From contig JBBHKE010002473.1 of assembly GCA_037447655.1 (NCBI GenBank), positions 126,001 through 136,023 on the forward strand: a DNA stretch of 10,023 bases. The letters are read 5' to 3'. The notes beneath the pieces are model-generated. The model was not told where the DNA came from. It saw only the letters and a program-made list of their open reading frames with translations, and did not search any database. Source of the DNA: Zygnema cylindricum (lineage: Eukaryota; Streptophyta; Zygnematophyceae; Zygnematales; Zygnemataceae). Positions 1-7,156 of the stretch are shown here, piece by piece. Numbering within the stretch: the first letter of the stretch is position 1; the number at the start of each line of letters is the position of its first letter. The translations under genes and the position numbers were made by a program.

Positions 1-441
1 AAAGGGAAGGAGGACGGAAGAGGCTCACATGCGATGATGGCGTCCTCAAACGAAAAAAACTCCCTCGATTGGCTAATAGACACGGGTGCCTCAGAGCACA
101 TGTGCTTCAAGAGAGAATGGTTCACGACCTTTTCCCCAATCACACCTACCGGAATCTTCATGGGCGACAACCATTCCACCTACGCCACAGGGAGAGGACA
201 CATTGATATAGAAGTGTTAGTCAACGGAAAACTGGCTTCAAGAACTATTAAACAAGTCCTCATTGTCCCCAAGTTTAAAAGGAACCTCTATTCAGTCATC
301 CAAGGGGAAGATACAGGAGTCCTACCAGTATGGGAAAAGGGAGGTAAAATTAAGCTGACAAAAGATGGTGTTACAATGGGAGATGGGGAGAGGATGGCAG
401 AGCGCACTTATCGACTGAAGTGTTCCCCAAAACCAGACTAA
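1..441 (+). pseudogene. Copia pol fragment: aspartic protease domain
   Basis: Frame 1 is open from the first base of the window. The ATG at 34 is therefore only an internal methionine, and the true start lies upstream in gag. The fragment carries the retropepsin signature WLIDTGASEHM with the catalytic Asp at 79-81, a TGRGHIDIEV flap-like segment, and the LIVPKFKRNLYSV stretch that follows the protease core in copia polyproteins. In a working element this enzyme would cut the Gag-Pol polyprotein inside the particle. The frame ends at TAA 439-441, but homology continues in frame 3 from about 420, so a small indel near 418-424 broke it. The stretch after NLYSV is shorter and less conserved than usual, which may mean a further in-frame loss. 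No zinc-knuckle of Gag is visible in the first 33 bases. Confidence 0.9.
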
Positions 442-779
442 TGGCATTCGTCGTAAGCGCTAGTCCCTCCACATGTAAGATTGGAAACCAACAATCTGCA
501 CAAAAACGCACCATCGTCAGCACACAAGGTGTCGCATCGGCAATCATGGCAAACGCCACAACTAGCATGCCGATAGACGAACAAATACTGTGGCATCATA
601 GACTCGAGCATCTCCACACCGATGGCATTCGACGGATGGTGAAAGACAAATTAGTCGATGGACTAAACATCGCAAACGTGAAAGATACACACAAACCATG
701 CCATGGATGCGAGATGGGAAAATCCCACAAACTGCCGCTTCCCCAATCTGGAGGGAAGCGAGCCACGAGATCCCTTTAA
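420..779 (+). pseudogene. Copia pol fragment: GAG-pre-integrase / integrase zinc-binding domain
   Basis: Frame 3 continues pol after the break near 420. LWHHRLEHLHTDGI and CHGCEMGKSHKLPL form the HHCC zinc-binding module of copia integrase: H-x3-H, about 29 residues, then C-x2-C. All four metal ligands are present at fragment residues 60, 64, 94 and 97. The usual Gly of the WHRRLGH motif is Glu here, a likely substitution. The segment between residues 10 and 50 (Ser/Thr/Gln-rich) is the poorly conserved protease-integrase linker. The ATG at 420 is not a real start. The frame stops at TAA 777-779, and homology resumes in the very next codon in the same frame, so this stop is a point change and not a domain end. 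Confidence 0.9.
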
Positions 780-1487
780 TTAATCCACACAGACGTGTTC
801 GGCCCAACGAGGGTGGCCTCCTGCAGCGGCAAGAGATACGTGGTGTCGTTCATAGACGACTTCACACGAATGACACACGTATACCTATTGCGCCATAAAA
901 GCGAAGTCTTTGCACACTTCAAACTGTTCAAAACAGCTGCCGAGAAAAAGCAAAAGGAATCCATCACAAGCATCAAGAGTGACAACGGAGGGGAATACCT
1001 CTCGTCGGAGTTCAAGGCATTTCTTGCAGCCGAGGGGATCTAGCACCAATTAACGGCACCACACACACCGGAACAGAATGGGGTAGTCGAAAGGATGAAT
1101 CAAACCCTCATTGAGATGACAGGGAGCATGATGGCCGTGAACCAAACAAGCTTACGGTTTTGGGGGGAAGCCCTCAACACTGTAGTATACCTGCAAAACC
1201 ATTTCCCAACAAAGGCGTTAGAACATGCGACGCCATACGAGAAGTGGAACGGACACAAACCCGACATCTCATACTTGAAAGTTTTTGGAAGCAAGGCATA
1301 CGTTTATAACAACAACAACCAAGGGGGCAAACTAGCAGCAAGGGCTAAAGAGGGGACATTCCTTGGGTACACGGAAGACTGCAAGGCATATCGTGTTTTT
1401 AACCATTCCACAAACACAGTGATAACAAGCGTGAATGATAAGTTCGATGAGCAGATACACAGCGGGAGCAGTGGGAGGCAAAAATAG
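780..1487 (+). pseudogene. Copia pol fragment: integrase catalytic core (DDE)
   Basis: The frame 3 reading directly after the TAA at 777 gives the rve core. The first catalytic Asp is in IHTDVFGP (792-794), the second in KSDNGGEY (981-983), and the Glu in NGVVERMN (1089-1091). The spacing is D-x62-D-x35-E. The x35 count works only if the in-frame TAG at 1041-1043 is counted as one residue, so that stop replaced a codon without an indel. Downstream lie the copia features FWGEALNTVVYLQNHFPTKA, TPYEKWNGHKPDISYLKVFG and RAKEGTFLGY. The enzyme would insert the cDNA copy into the host genome. A second TAG at 1485-1487 interrupts the same frame. The domain is complete in motifs but not translatable under the standard code. 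Confidence 0.92.
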
Positions 1488-1910
1488 GCGGAAAACTACT
1501 CACCAAGGTTCGATGAGTGGGTGATCCTTGACGAACAAACGGCAACTAAGACCACGCAACAGGCACCTTCTGAAACTGACTCAAAAGCTGAGGAGGAGCA
1601 AGCTCCAACTGCATCGATTGTTGACACAACCGATAAAGTGGCAGAGGGGGTGACGGCCCCAAATGCATCTGAGAAAGAAGCCGACAAAGGGAAGTTAGTA
1701 TTAACCGTGACGCTAACTGACAATGCCGAAAACCAAATTGCAGAATCTTGCCAGCAGCCCGACAAATCTCCACTCCCCAAAAGGGGAAAGAAAAGAAAAA
1801 AGGGAACGCAAACACCTACGCTATTGGTGAGAGAGGACCAAAATAGGCGACCACCGAACCATTTTGGAGAATGGCTAGAGCCGAGCAAGACAAAGCCAAC
1901 AAAGTTGTGA
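1488..1910 (+). pseudogene. Copia pol fragment: integrase C-terminal tail and linker
   Basis: The same frame 3 continues after the TAG at 1485. It is acidic and Ser/Thr/Ala-rich (many Glu, Lys, Thr), then basic (RGKKRKKGTQTP), and ends in RRPPNHFGEW. This matches the R-x-R-P-P-x-R-(F/Y)-G linker that separates integrase from reverse transcriptase in copia polyproteins. The basic run could be a nuclear-localisation-like segment, which is an inference. The frame closes at TGA 1908-1910. Beyond this point homology is lost until about 3376. The stop may be part of decay, or may lie at the edge of the foreign block. An antisense open frame over the same bases (1496-1888) is a shadow with no recognisable content. 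Confidence 0.8.
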
Positions 1911-3375
1911 AGCTCGAGTGCTTTTCAAGCACACTTTTATATTACCAAGGATTTCCGTACACTTCCGACCAGTAGTGTTCTCAGATTACGGAGAAGCGAG
2001 CACAACCAGCCAGAAGGATTATAATAGTAAATCAACTGAATAAGACGCACTTTATTTCGCGCCTTACGGAGGCCAGACAAAAAGGTTCTGCCGTCTGAAA
2101 GATCGCAGTTCTGTTATATAGCACTAGCTTCCACCAGCCCTAGTGGGGGGTTACATTGTGGATTGCCATGTAGACTTCCGGACTGTAATCTAGATTATGC
2201 TTTTAGCTGTCTGTATCAATTCAGTTCATCTTAAGGTGACCAGTGGTCCATTTATTTCATTAAGTTAAAGCTTGGCACTTCCGTGTCCTTTTAGTACTTT
2301 GTCTTAAAACTGTGGAACAAAAAATAACTTCCGACAGCGGATCTAGCCGTGGTCAGAGGTCCGACTTTTTGCCCTAAGTGTAGTACACATTGTTTTGTCT
2401 TATGTCAGTTCGGTTGCTATTGCTTCCCGCTCATTGGCTAATAGCGTTGGTTTGACTTTTGGACCCGAAAACTGGACAAGCGTTTACTGTATAAGGCACT
2501 TGGGGCCGAAGGAGACAGGTTGCTGTTTCAGTACTGTCTCCTGAGAAAAACCCTAGAAATTCCAGCAAACTTTCTAGTGGAGAACTTCTGTTTTTATATG
2601 TTATTGTGACCCTTTTGCCATCTTGGTTTTGCATTCGTCCTTTCTGGAAATCATAGTCCGGTTTGGTGGTTGGCACTGTCTTTCCTGTTTCCGCGATTTG
2701 GGACTGGTGTTTGTTGGAAACCAAAAAGGGTCTTGCCGGTTCCGGGTTGCGGAAACCGAGGAGTTAAGGAGGCCCTACCTGTTCCGGTGTCTGCGGGAGA
2801 GATTTCGTCTCCTCTTGTTGTCAGCGTTATGTCTTGGGGTAAGGTTGAGCTCGCTTGCTATAATTCTACATTCTGCCTTTATTCTCTATTTTTCTAGGGC
2901 AAGGTGATATTGTTAATTCAGAGACAACATATCTATATTTTTTCTTTTCATTTTTTTGAGTGAAAGTATCTTTGTTCTCTCTTTGGTAGTCCTTTTTGGG
3001 GCTTCGGTCGGTTTTCTTCCGGGGTCGATTACCAGAATATTTTGGACCAGGATAGTGGATTTTGAGGGAATCTTTGTTAGACTTTCATCAACCGGCTACA
3101 AACCTGGAGCACCGACCCGATAAACCACAAACCCAACCCCCTTTCCCCAGCTCGATGGGGAATGGAAGGGGGAGGGGAGATCTTTTCGCCTTCCCATGCA
3201 CTCATTCCTATTACTGGTCCTTCGGCCTCTCCTATTTGTGCATGCATGTCTATGGGAGGGATGGGGGCAGCAGTGGGTATGATTCACTATTATGTGAAGC
3301 CCTTTGCATTGGTGGGTTCTTTGCAGGACTCCGAGGCCAACCACTCCGGGCAATGGGCCCTTCCCTTGGGATTCG
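1911..3375. other. Non-homologous block splitting copia pol (candidate nested insertion)
   Basis: Between the RPPNHFGEW linker and the start of reverse transcriptase homology, copia elements usually have only a few dozen codons. Here there are about 1.4-1.5 kb with no recognisable coding content. The block is T-rich on the + strand, especially 2600-3060. It holds a TATATA-like site (2115-2120), four copies of ACTTCCG (1961, 2174, 2277, 2327), a CACTAG/CTAGTG inverted pair (2122-2127, 2140-2145) and a palindrome AATCTAGATT (2187-2196). Short open frames on both strands show no family motifs. A nested retroelement fragment or solo LTR is the most likely explanation. Possible but unproven edges are a 4-bp CGAG direct repeat at 1915-1918 and 3409-3412, enclosing TG...CA ends. 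Removing that interval would not by itself restore the frame. Confidence 0.55.
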
Positions 3376-3544
3376 CTGGCACGCTCGACAAATTTTGCTG
3401 GGATGGCACGAGTCGAGGAGCCAGCCGACTACAATAGTGCATTGTCTCGCGATGACAGTGACAAATGGACGTTGTAATTAATGAAGAGATGACGTCAATC
3501 CTCGAAAATCAGACATGGACCCTTGAAGACTTACCACAGGAAGA
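3376..3544 (+). pseudogene. Copia pol fragment: reverse transcriptase N-terminal part
   Basis: Frame 1 yields NFAGMARVEEPADYNSALSR then DDSDKW, matching the EP-x-x-Y-x-x-A-L...W opening of the copia reverse transcriptase domain (RVT_2). At about 3468 the homology moves to frame 3 ([19 protein letters not shown]), and near 3543 it moves again to frame 2. Two small indels within about 80 bases therefore break this part. The exact left edge is uncertain because the preceding block is unrelated and the linker is poorly conserved. No start codon is expected here, since the domain is internal to a polyprotein. Confidence 0.82.
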
Positions 3545-4297
3545 AAAGCCATAGGAAGCAAATGGACTTTCAAAATCAAAAGGAATGTAAACGAAACATT
3601 CAAACGTTACAAAGCAAGATTGGTTGCGAAGGGTTTCGCACAAAAAGAGGGGATCGATTACCAGGAAACATTCGCACCTGTCGTGAAATTCACATCGGTA
3701 AGGACGCTTCTTGCTATCGTTGCAATGCTTGACCTCGAGATCCAGTAAATGGATGATAAGACGACTTTCCTCCACGGCGAAGTTGAAGAAGAGCTCTATA
3801 TGCAGCAGCCTGAGGGGTTCATCAATCCAACACACCCCGAAAAGGTGTGCAAACTTTCGAAAGCACTTTATGGGCTCAAACAGTCCTCACGATTGTGGAA
3901 CATCAAGTTGGACGAACACCTGCAAAGCCAAGGATTCACAAAGTTAAAATTAAATCATTCAGTATATTTCAACAAATATTTGAGAGTCATCACAAGCGTC
4001 TACGTCGACGATACATTCATAATTGGCAAAACGAGAGAGACAGTGGCAAAAGTCAAAGCCATGCTTTCAATGAAGTTTGAAATCAAAGACTTGGGAGACC
4101 TCGAATACATCCTTGGGATTGAGGTAATCCGCGATAGACCCAACAAAACAATTCACTTAACCCAAAGGAAATACATTGGTGAGCTTCTTACCAGGTTCAG
4201 AATGGAGGACGCAAAAGGAAGCTCAACGCCATTGGAGCTTGGGGAGAAGTTTGTTGAGGAGCTTGAGGCTCCAACTGAGCCAATCGATGCGCCATAG
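3545..4297 (+). pseudogene. Copia pol fragment: reverse transcriptase catalytic core
   Basis: Frame 2 carries the core of RVT_2: [35 protein letters not shown], then an in-frame TAA at 3746-3748, then MDDKTTFLHGEVEEELYMQQ, LSKALYGLKQSSRLW and SVYVDDTFIIG. The first catalytic Asp is in MDD (3752-3754), and the YVDD active site is at 4001-4012. DLGDLEYILGIEV and LTQRKYIGELL complete the family pattern. The enzyme copies element RNA into cDNA inside the particle. The TAA at 3746 sits immediately before Met-Asp, where copia enzymes nearly always have Gln (HQMDVKTAF-type motif). The frame closes at TAG 4295, followed by a second TAG at 4301 in the R-x-AIG motif. The active-site residues themselves are intact. 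Confidence 0.95.
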
Positions 4298-5053
4298 AGA
4301 TAGGCAATTGGGGGGCTCATATATGTGATGAATTGCACGCGCTCCGATATTGCAGCAGCAGTGGGAGTCCTCAGCCGATTCCTTAAAAAGCCGGGGAAAC
4401 AACATTGGAATGCGGTCAAACGTGTTTTAAAGTACCTCAAAGAAACCATAAATTATGCATTAACACTCAGAGGAGATCAGAGCAGCATTGAGATTCATGC
4501 TTTCACAGATTCTGATTGAGGAGGTGACATTGCGTCAAGAAGATCAACGACTGGTTACCTCTACACGCACGGCGTCGAGAGCGTATAGTGGAGCAGCAAA
4601 CTCCAAAAAACTGTCGCCCTTTCCACAATAGAGGCAGATTACATGGTTGCGGCAGCAACAGTCAAGGTGGTTTTATGGTTAAGAGAGTTTTTGTAGGAGT
4701 TGGAGTTTACACAAGAAGGTAAGACATGCATCTACACTGACAGTCAAAGTTGCATAGCCCTCATCAAGAACCCAATAAATCATCCAAAGGCCAAACATAT
4801 TGCTATCCGTTATCACTTCGTACGAGATACAGTTGCAGCGGAAGTAGTGGTGTTTAAATTCGTACCTGACCGCTAGAACGCGACAGACATGCTCACGCAG
4901 GCCGTGGGAAAAGACAAGCTTCGTCTATGCTCCGGGAAAGCCGGACTGGTAAGTATGGGGGAAGAGTTGGGTGAATTTGTAGAAAAAGGCCACGAAAAGG
5001 CGAAAAATGAGAATGGCAAAAATAATGTCAAACGAGAATTTTTAGTCGCTTAA
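4298..5053 (+). pseudogene. Copia pol fragment: connection region and RNase H domain to the pol C-terminus
   Basis: Frame 2 continues past the stops with AIGGLIYVMNCTRSDIAAAV and VKRVLKYLKETINYAL, then the copia-type RNase H1. The catalytic acidic residues visible are the first Asp of TDSD (4508-4510), the Glu of STIEADY (4631-4633) and the Asp of YTDSQS (4739-4741), followed by AKHIAIRYHFVRD. In-frame stops lie at 4301 (TAG), 4517 (TGA, where family members have Trp in the D-x-D-W-A-G-D motif), 4586 (TAG before WSSKLQ), 4694 (TAG) and 4874 (TAG before NATDMLT). The last open stretch after LTQAVGKDKLRL runs to TAA 5051-5053 and probably passes the natural end of pol, which in copia elements usually lies just before the polypurine tract. 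Confidence 0.9.
4957..4966 (+). promoter_or_regulatory. Candidate polypurine tract of the copia element
   Basis: GGGGGAAGAG lies directly downstream of the conserved pol C-terminus and is followed by TTGGGTG. Copia elements prime plus-strand DNA from a purine run just 5' of the 3' LTR, and the LTR begins with TG. A 3' LTR could therefore start at about 4968. The position and composition are right. Without the 5' LTR in the window, neither the LTR start nor its end can be confirmed. Confidence 0.5.
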
Positions 5054-5071
5054 ATACTATGCGACAGGAAG

Positions 5072-5107
5072 TTTCGACGTAGGCGCAGATTTTGGGCGGC
5101 GTCGAAA
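5072..5107. repeat. Perfect 8-bp inverted repeat (TTTCGACG/CGTCGAAA)
   Basis: TTTCGACG at 5072-5079 is matched by CGTCGAAA at 5100-5107 with a 20-bp spacer. It sits just after the end of pol, possibly inside the putative 3' LTR. An 8-bp stem of this kind could arise by chance, so no function is assigned. Confidence 0.4.
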
Positions 5108-5202
5108 TTTTGGTGCGCTGAAAATTGCCAACGAGTGACGGGCGACATCTAAATTTTGCTTGATGAATGGGAAGCTAACAATTGTTACGATGGAGGTGGC
5201 GG

Positions 5203-5340
5203 CGAAACTCAATTGGTACAGTTTTCAAGTACAGCGCGGCAGGGATAGGTACATCGGTACGCAGTTAGCGGCAGCGAAATTCTATTGGTACAGTTTTAAG
5301 TACAGCACAATAAGGACAGATACAATGGTACGCAGTCCTT
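5203..5340. repeat. Imperfect tandem duplication, period 71-72 bp (two copies)
   Basis: ATTGGTACAGTTTT at 5212 recurs at 5284 (72 bp), CAAGTACAGC recurs as TAAGTACAGC, and GGTACGCAG at 5256 recurs at 5327 (71 bp). The upstream GCGAAA also recurs. The middle parts have diverged by substitutions and a small indel. The order and spacing of the shared blocks indicate a true tandem duplication that is now partly decayed. Confidence 0.75.
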
Positions 5341-5735
5341 TATTTTCAGACGACACGACAACATTATGTACGTCGGACTTAGTCGATCGGTTTCGAAACG
5401 ACAAAGCACATTGGTAGACGGTCCTCCAGCGATTTTGACAGCTCGCAAGTGCGAGCGGGATTTCAGGATACGAGATTTGTACAAATTCACGTGACGTTGG
5501 CATACGTACGGCAAAAGTGATTTCAAATGTAACCGACGCGAACGAGTACATCGGAGGTACGATTTCAAGACTTCTATTTACACCAAGCATGACATCCTCG
5601 CAAAATCGAGTGGGAGTGTTGGTTTTTGGCGATATTGAAGGATATCGAAGTGGACGATCTTATGCGATTCTAATCACATCGTGGAGTCGTCACGGCTTGT
5701 ACAGAATTGTGTTACGAAAATAACGGACGACCGCT

Positions 5736-6470
5736 AGACTAGATTTCATTTCCTTGCACTTAGATTAGTGTGTGAAGTGTGTTTAGCGGTGGAAAGCATT
5801 TCAGGTGGCACTACATCATTGGACCACATTGAGGCATGCCATTATTGCAGATCATTCCCATAGATTATAAACGCAAAGCATGGTAGATTGAAACTTACCC
5901 ACTTTTAGCATTTTGTGCTCAAGCAAACAGGATCATAGAAAAGGAAGTAAATCAGCTCAATGGGAATTAAATTGTCTCACAATTGTAATTTATGAAACTC
6001 TGAGACCTCTATTGGCCCTCAGAGTATGCAGATCCAAAAGAAGTTAATCTAGATAGTGCCGACTCCAAGTTGATATAAACCCAAATGACTGACCCCTTGA
6101 CAGTCAGAACCCCAATATAGATTCACCCTTGTGAAATAACACTTCTGTGTGCTCAGTTCCACCACAGAATGCAAAGTTAGAATATGAGATTTGGACACAT
6201 TCACCCACTTTGACTTTCCCTTAGAAATGCAGCCACCCTGGCAGACAAAAACTCTGACCGACTACACCCCTGTGTAGCCTGGACTCGCCTGAGTCCGGAG
6301 CAAAAAGAATCACTAAAAATGGTCTAGTAAATTGATAGTTATGGCTGGCCAAAGTTTGCCATTTATACAAGGTGCTCTCTGGGAGAGGCAGCTACTTACC
6401 CAAAATTTTCTAAGTCCTATTCCCTCTTTAAAACTCTATCTACTGAAGTACGGCACCAATCAAATTAGTG
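5736..6470. other. Gene-free stretch containing a cluster of short hairpins
   Basis: No coding signal is seen. Four short perfect inverted repeats lie within 211 bp: TGACTG/CAGTCA (6086-6091, 6101-6106), TTCAC-CCTT-GTGAA (6122-6135), CTACAC-CCCT-GTGTAG (6262-6277) and GGACTC-GCCT-GAGTCC (6281-6296). A fifth, CTCTGAG/CTCAGAG, lies at 5998-6004 and 6018-6024. Three of them have tight 4-nt pyrimidine-rich loops. Until 6448 the stretch has no GTAC, unlike its neighbours, so it may have a separate origin. Confidence 0.5.
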
Positions 6471-6526
6471 TGTCGTACAGAAAAGTACAGGTGCCGGTGT
6501 ACTTTCTGTACGGCCATTGTACGACA
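6471..6526. repeat. Nested GTAC-bearing inverted repeat
   Basis: An inner pair, 6475-6489 and 6498-6511, matches except for one extra A in the left arm (GTACAGAAAAGTACA against TGTACTTTCTGTAC). An outer perfect 9-bp pair, TGTCGTACA at 6471-6479 and TGTACGACA at 6518-6526, encloses and partly shares it. The fold is stronger than expected of ordinary DNA and could be a relic of a foldback or terminal repeat. No product is implied. Confidence 0.65.
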
Positions 6527-6539
6527 TGGCCAAAATGTC

Positions 6540-6626
6540 GACACGTGTCATATCCGGATTTGTTACCGCAATCTCCGGAGTCGTCGCAATCCAAAATTTT
6601 CGCGCCACGTGTCACGTGACGTGGCG
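6540..6626. promoter_or_regulatory. CACGTG (E-box/G-box) cluster within palindromes
   Basis: CACGTG occurs at 6542-6547, 6606-6611 and 6613-6618. The first is inside the perfect 10-bp palindrome GACACGTGTC (6540-6549), and the third is inside GTCACGTGAC (6611-6620). CGCCACGT (6603-6610) and ACGTGGCG (6619-6626) flank the latter as an inverted repeat. bHLH and bZIP factors bind this core in many eukaryotes. The surrounding 6530-6760 is CG-rich and an AT-rich TATA-like run lies at 6863-6872, but no gene follows, so a promoter role is only a possibility. Confidence 0.3.
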
Positions 6627-6730
6627 ATGAGTAAAAAACCCCAAAAGTACATAATCCGTGATCGCGGCGCCTATCGTGGACGTCCGATCAAACCGGATAC
6701 AATTGTAGCCGTTGGAAATATACGTGCGAT

Positions 6731-6754
6731 ATTTGTTTCGCGTTTGAAACAAAT
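6731..6754. repeat. Perfect 9-bp hairpin (ATTTGTTTC/GAAACAAAT)
   Basis: ATTTGTTTC at 6731-6739 pairs with GAAACAAAT at 6746-6754 across a 6-nt loop. GCGAT occurs near both outer sides, extending the symmetry imperfectly. No function can be assigned. Confidence 0.5.
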
Positions 6755-6907
6755 GCGCGATATCCGTTTCATAAAATACATTAAATCGTACTCCGTACAA
6801 TACAAAACTGTATCTATGCATTACGTATCTATTTCCGTTAGACGAACTAGTCTACGTGTACAAATATAAATATCTGTCAAACCTATTGTACTCTAGCACA
6901 GTATTTA

Positions 6908-6985
6908 GACTTGTTGGTTGAAGCGAACGGCTAGTTTGACAGACGGTAGGTACCAGGATCAAATCCTGGGTCCGTCATACCTTTT
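6908..6985 (+). ncRNA. tRNA-like relic or head of a tRNA-derived SINE
   Basis: The 3' half looks like a tRNA: a 5-bp T-stem CCAGG/CCTGG around the 7-nt loop ATCAAAT (6953-6969), containing a B-box match GGATCAAATCC (6956-6966). A possible 3' acceptor strand GTCCGTC and discriminator A (6970-6977) follow, then TTTT at 6982-6985, a Pol III terminator. An A-box-like TGGTTGAAGCGA lies at 6915-6926, about 30 bp upstream of the B box, which is the normal spacing. The 5' acceptor candidate at 6908-6914 pairs only partly, and no good D or anticodon stem can be drawn, so this is unlikely to be a working tRNA gene. Alternatively, GACGG (6942-6946) pairs with CCGTC (6972-6976) as one extended hairpin. 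Confidence 0.4.
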
Positions 6986-7045
6986 AGATAACTCTATTAA
7001 GAATTGCCTTCCTGTCCACTTTGGACAGCCTAGGCAGCCATGGAT

Positions 7046-7106
7046 CTAACTCCTCTTCAAGTCTTCAGTGACTGCGACAAGTGTGGGGACTTGAGTGAAG
7101 AGTTAG
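7046..7106. repeat. Imperfect 61-nt stem-loop
   Basis: CTAACTCCTCTTCAAGTC (7046-7063) faces GACTTGAGTGAAGAGTTAG (7088-7106). They pair over 7 bp at the base, 6 bp at the top, and a middle section with a small offset. The loop is 24 nt. It could form a precursor-like RNA hairpin if transcribed, but there is no supporting promoter. A 38-codon ATG frame (7040-7156) runs across it and is probably fortuitous. Confidence 0.45.
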
Positions 7107-7156
7107 AGGTAGGTTATCAGTGTCCCCTTTTTGCCTTTTTTTTTTACCATCTCTAG

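Larger units (their letters stand above)
1..5053 (+). mobile_element. Decayed Ty1/copia-type LTR retrotransposon (pol region, 5' truncated by window)
   Basis: Protease, integrase, reverse transcriptase and RNase H follow one another on one strand in the order that defines Ty1/copia (integrase before reverse transcriptase), unlike Ty3/gypsy. The reading frame is open at base 1, so gag and the 5' LTR lie upstream of the window. The coding region is broken by frame changes near 420, 3468 and 3543. In-frame stops lie at 777, 1041, 1485, 1908, 3746, 4295, 4301, 4517, 4586, 4694 and 4874. A non-homologous block from about 1911 to 3375 splits it. The last open frame ends at a TAA at 5051-5053, shortly after a polypurine tract. 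The superfamily call is firm. The copia lineage and the host are not determined, and the 3' LTR boundary cannot be set without the 5' copy. Confidence 0.93.
5054..5735. other. Non-coding stretch after copia pol, possibly 3' LTR and flank
   Basis: No family-level coding signal was found. Open frames at 5160-5417 (+), 5282-5590 (-) and 5517-5723 (+) overlap on opposite strands and have no motifs. The stretch is rich in GTAC and CG dinucleotides, unlike pol. It may contain the 3' LTR, but no TATA box, AATAAA signal or CA end with a target duplication could be picked out with confidence. Confidence 0.4.

Noticed and set aside
1496-1888. 130-codon minus-strand frame opposite the integrase tail
   Set aside because: Shadow of the copia coding strand with no motifs; the + strand shows family homology.
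2431-2907. Overlapping open frames on both strands in the inserted block
   Set aside because: They overlap each other on opposite strands and in two + frames, with no family features.
1919-3408. Solo LTR with TG...CA ends and a 4-bp CGAG duplication (1915-1918, 3409-3412)
   Set aside because: A 4-bp repeat is weak evidence, the length is unusual, and precise excision would not restore the pol frame. Kept only as a possibility in the block annotation.
5764-6473. 10-bp direct repeat ATTAGTGTGT flanking a compositionally distinct 690 bp
   Set aside because: Tens of 10-bp matches are expected by chance in a 10-kb window, and no terminal repeats lie inside the pair.
7040-7156. 38-codon ATG frame with CDKC and a following GTAGGT that could be a splice donor
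   Set aside because: Overlaps a stem-loop and ends in a poly-T run (Phe-Phe-Phe). Too short, and no matching exon could be found.
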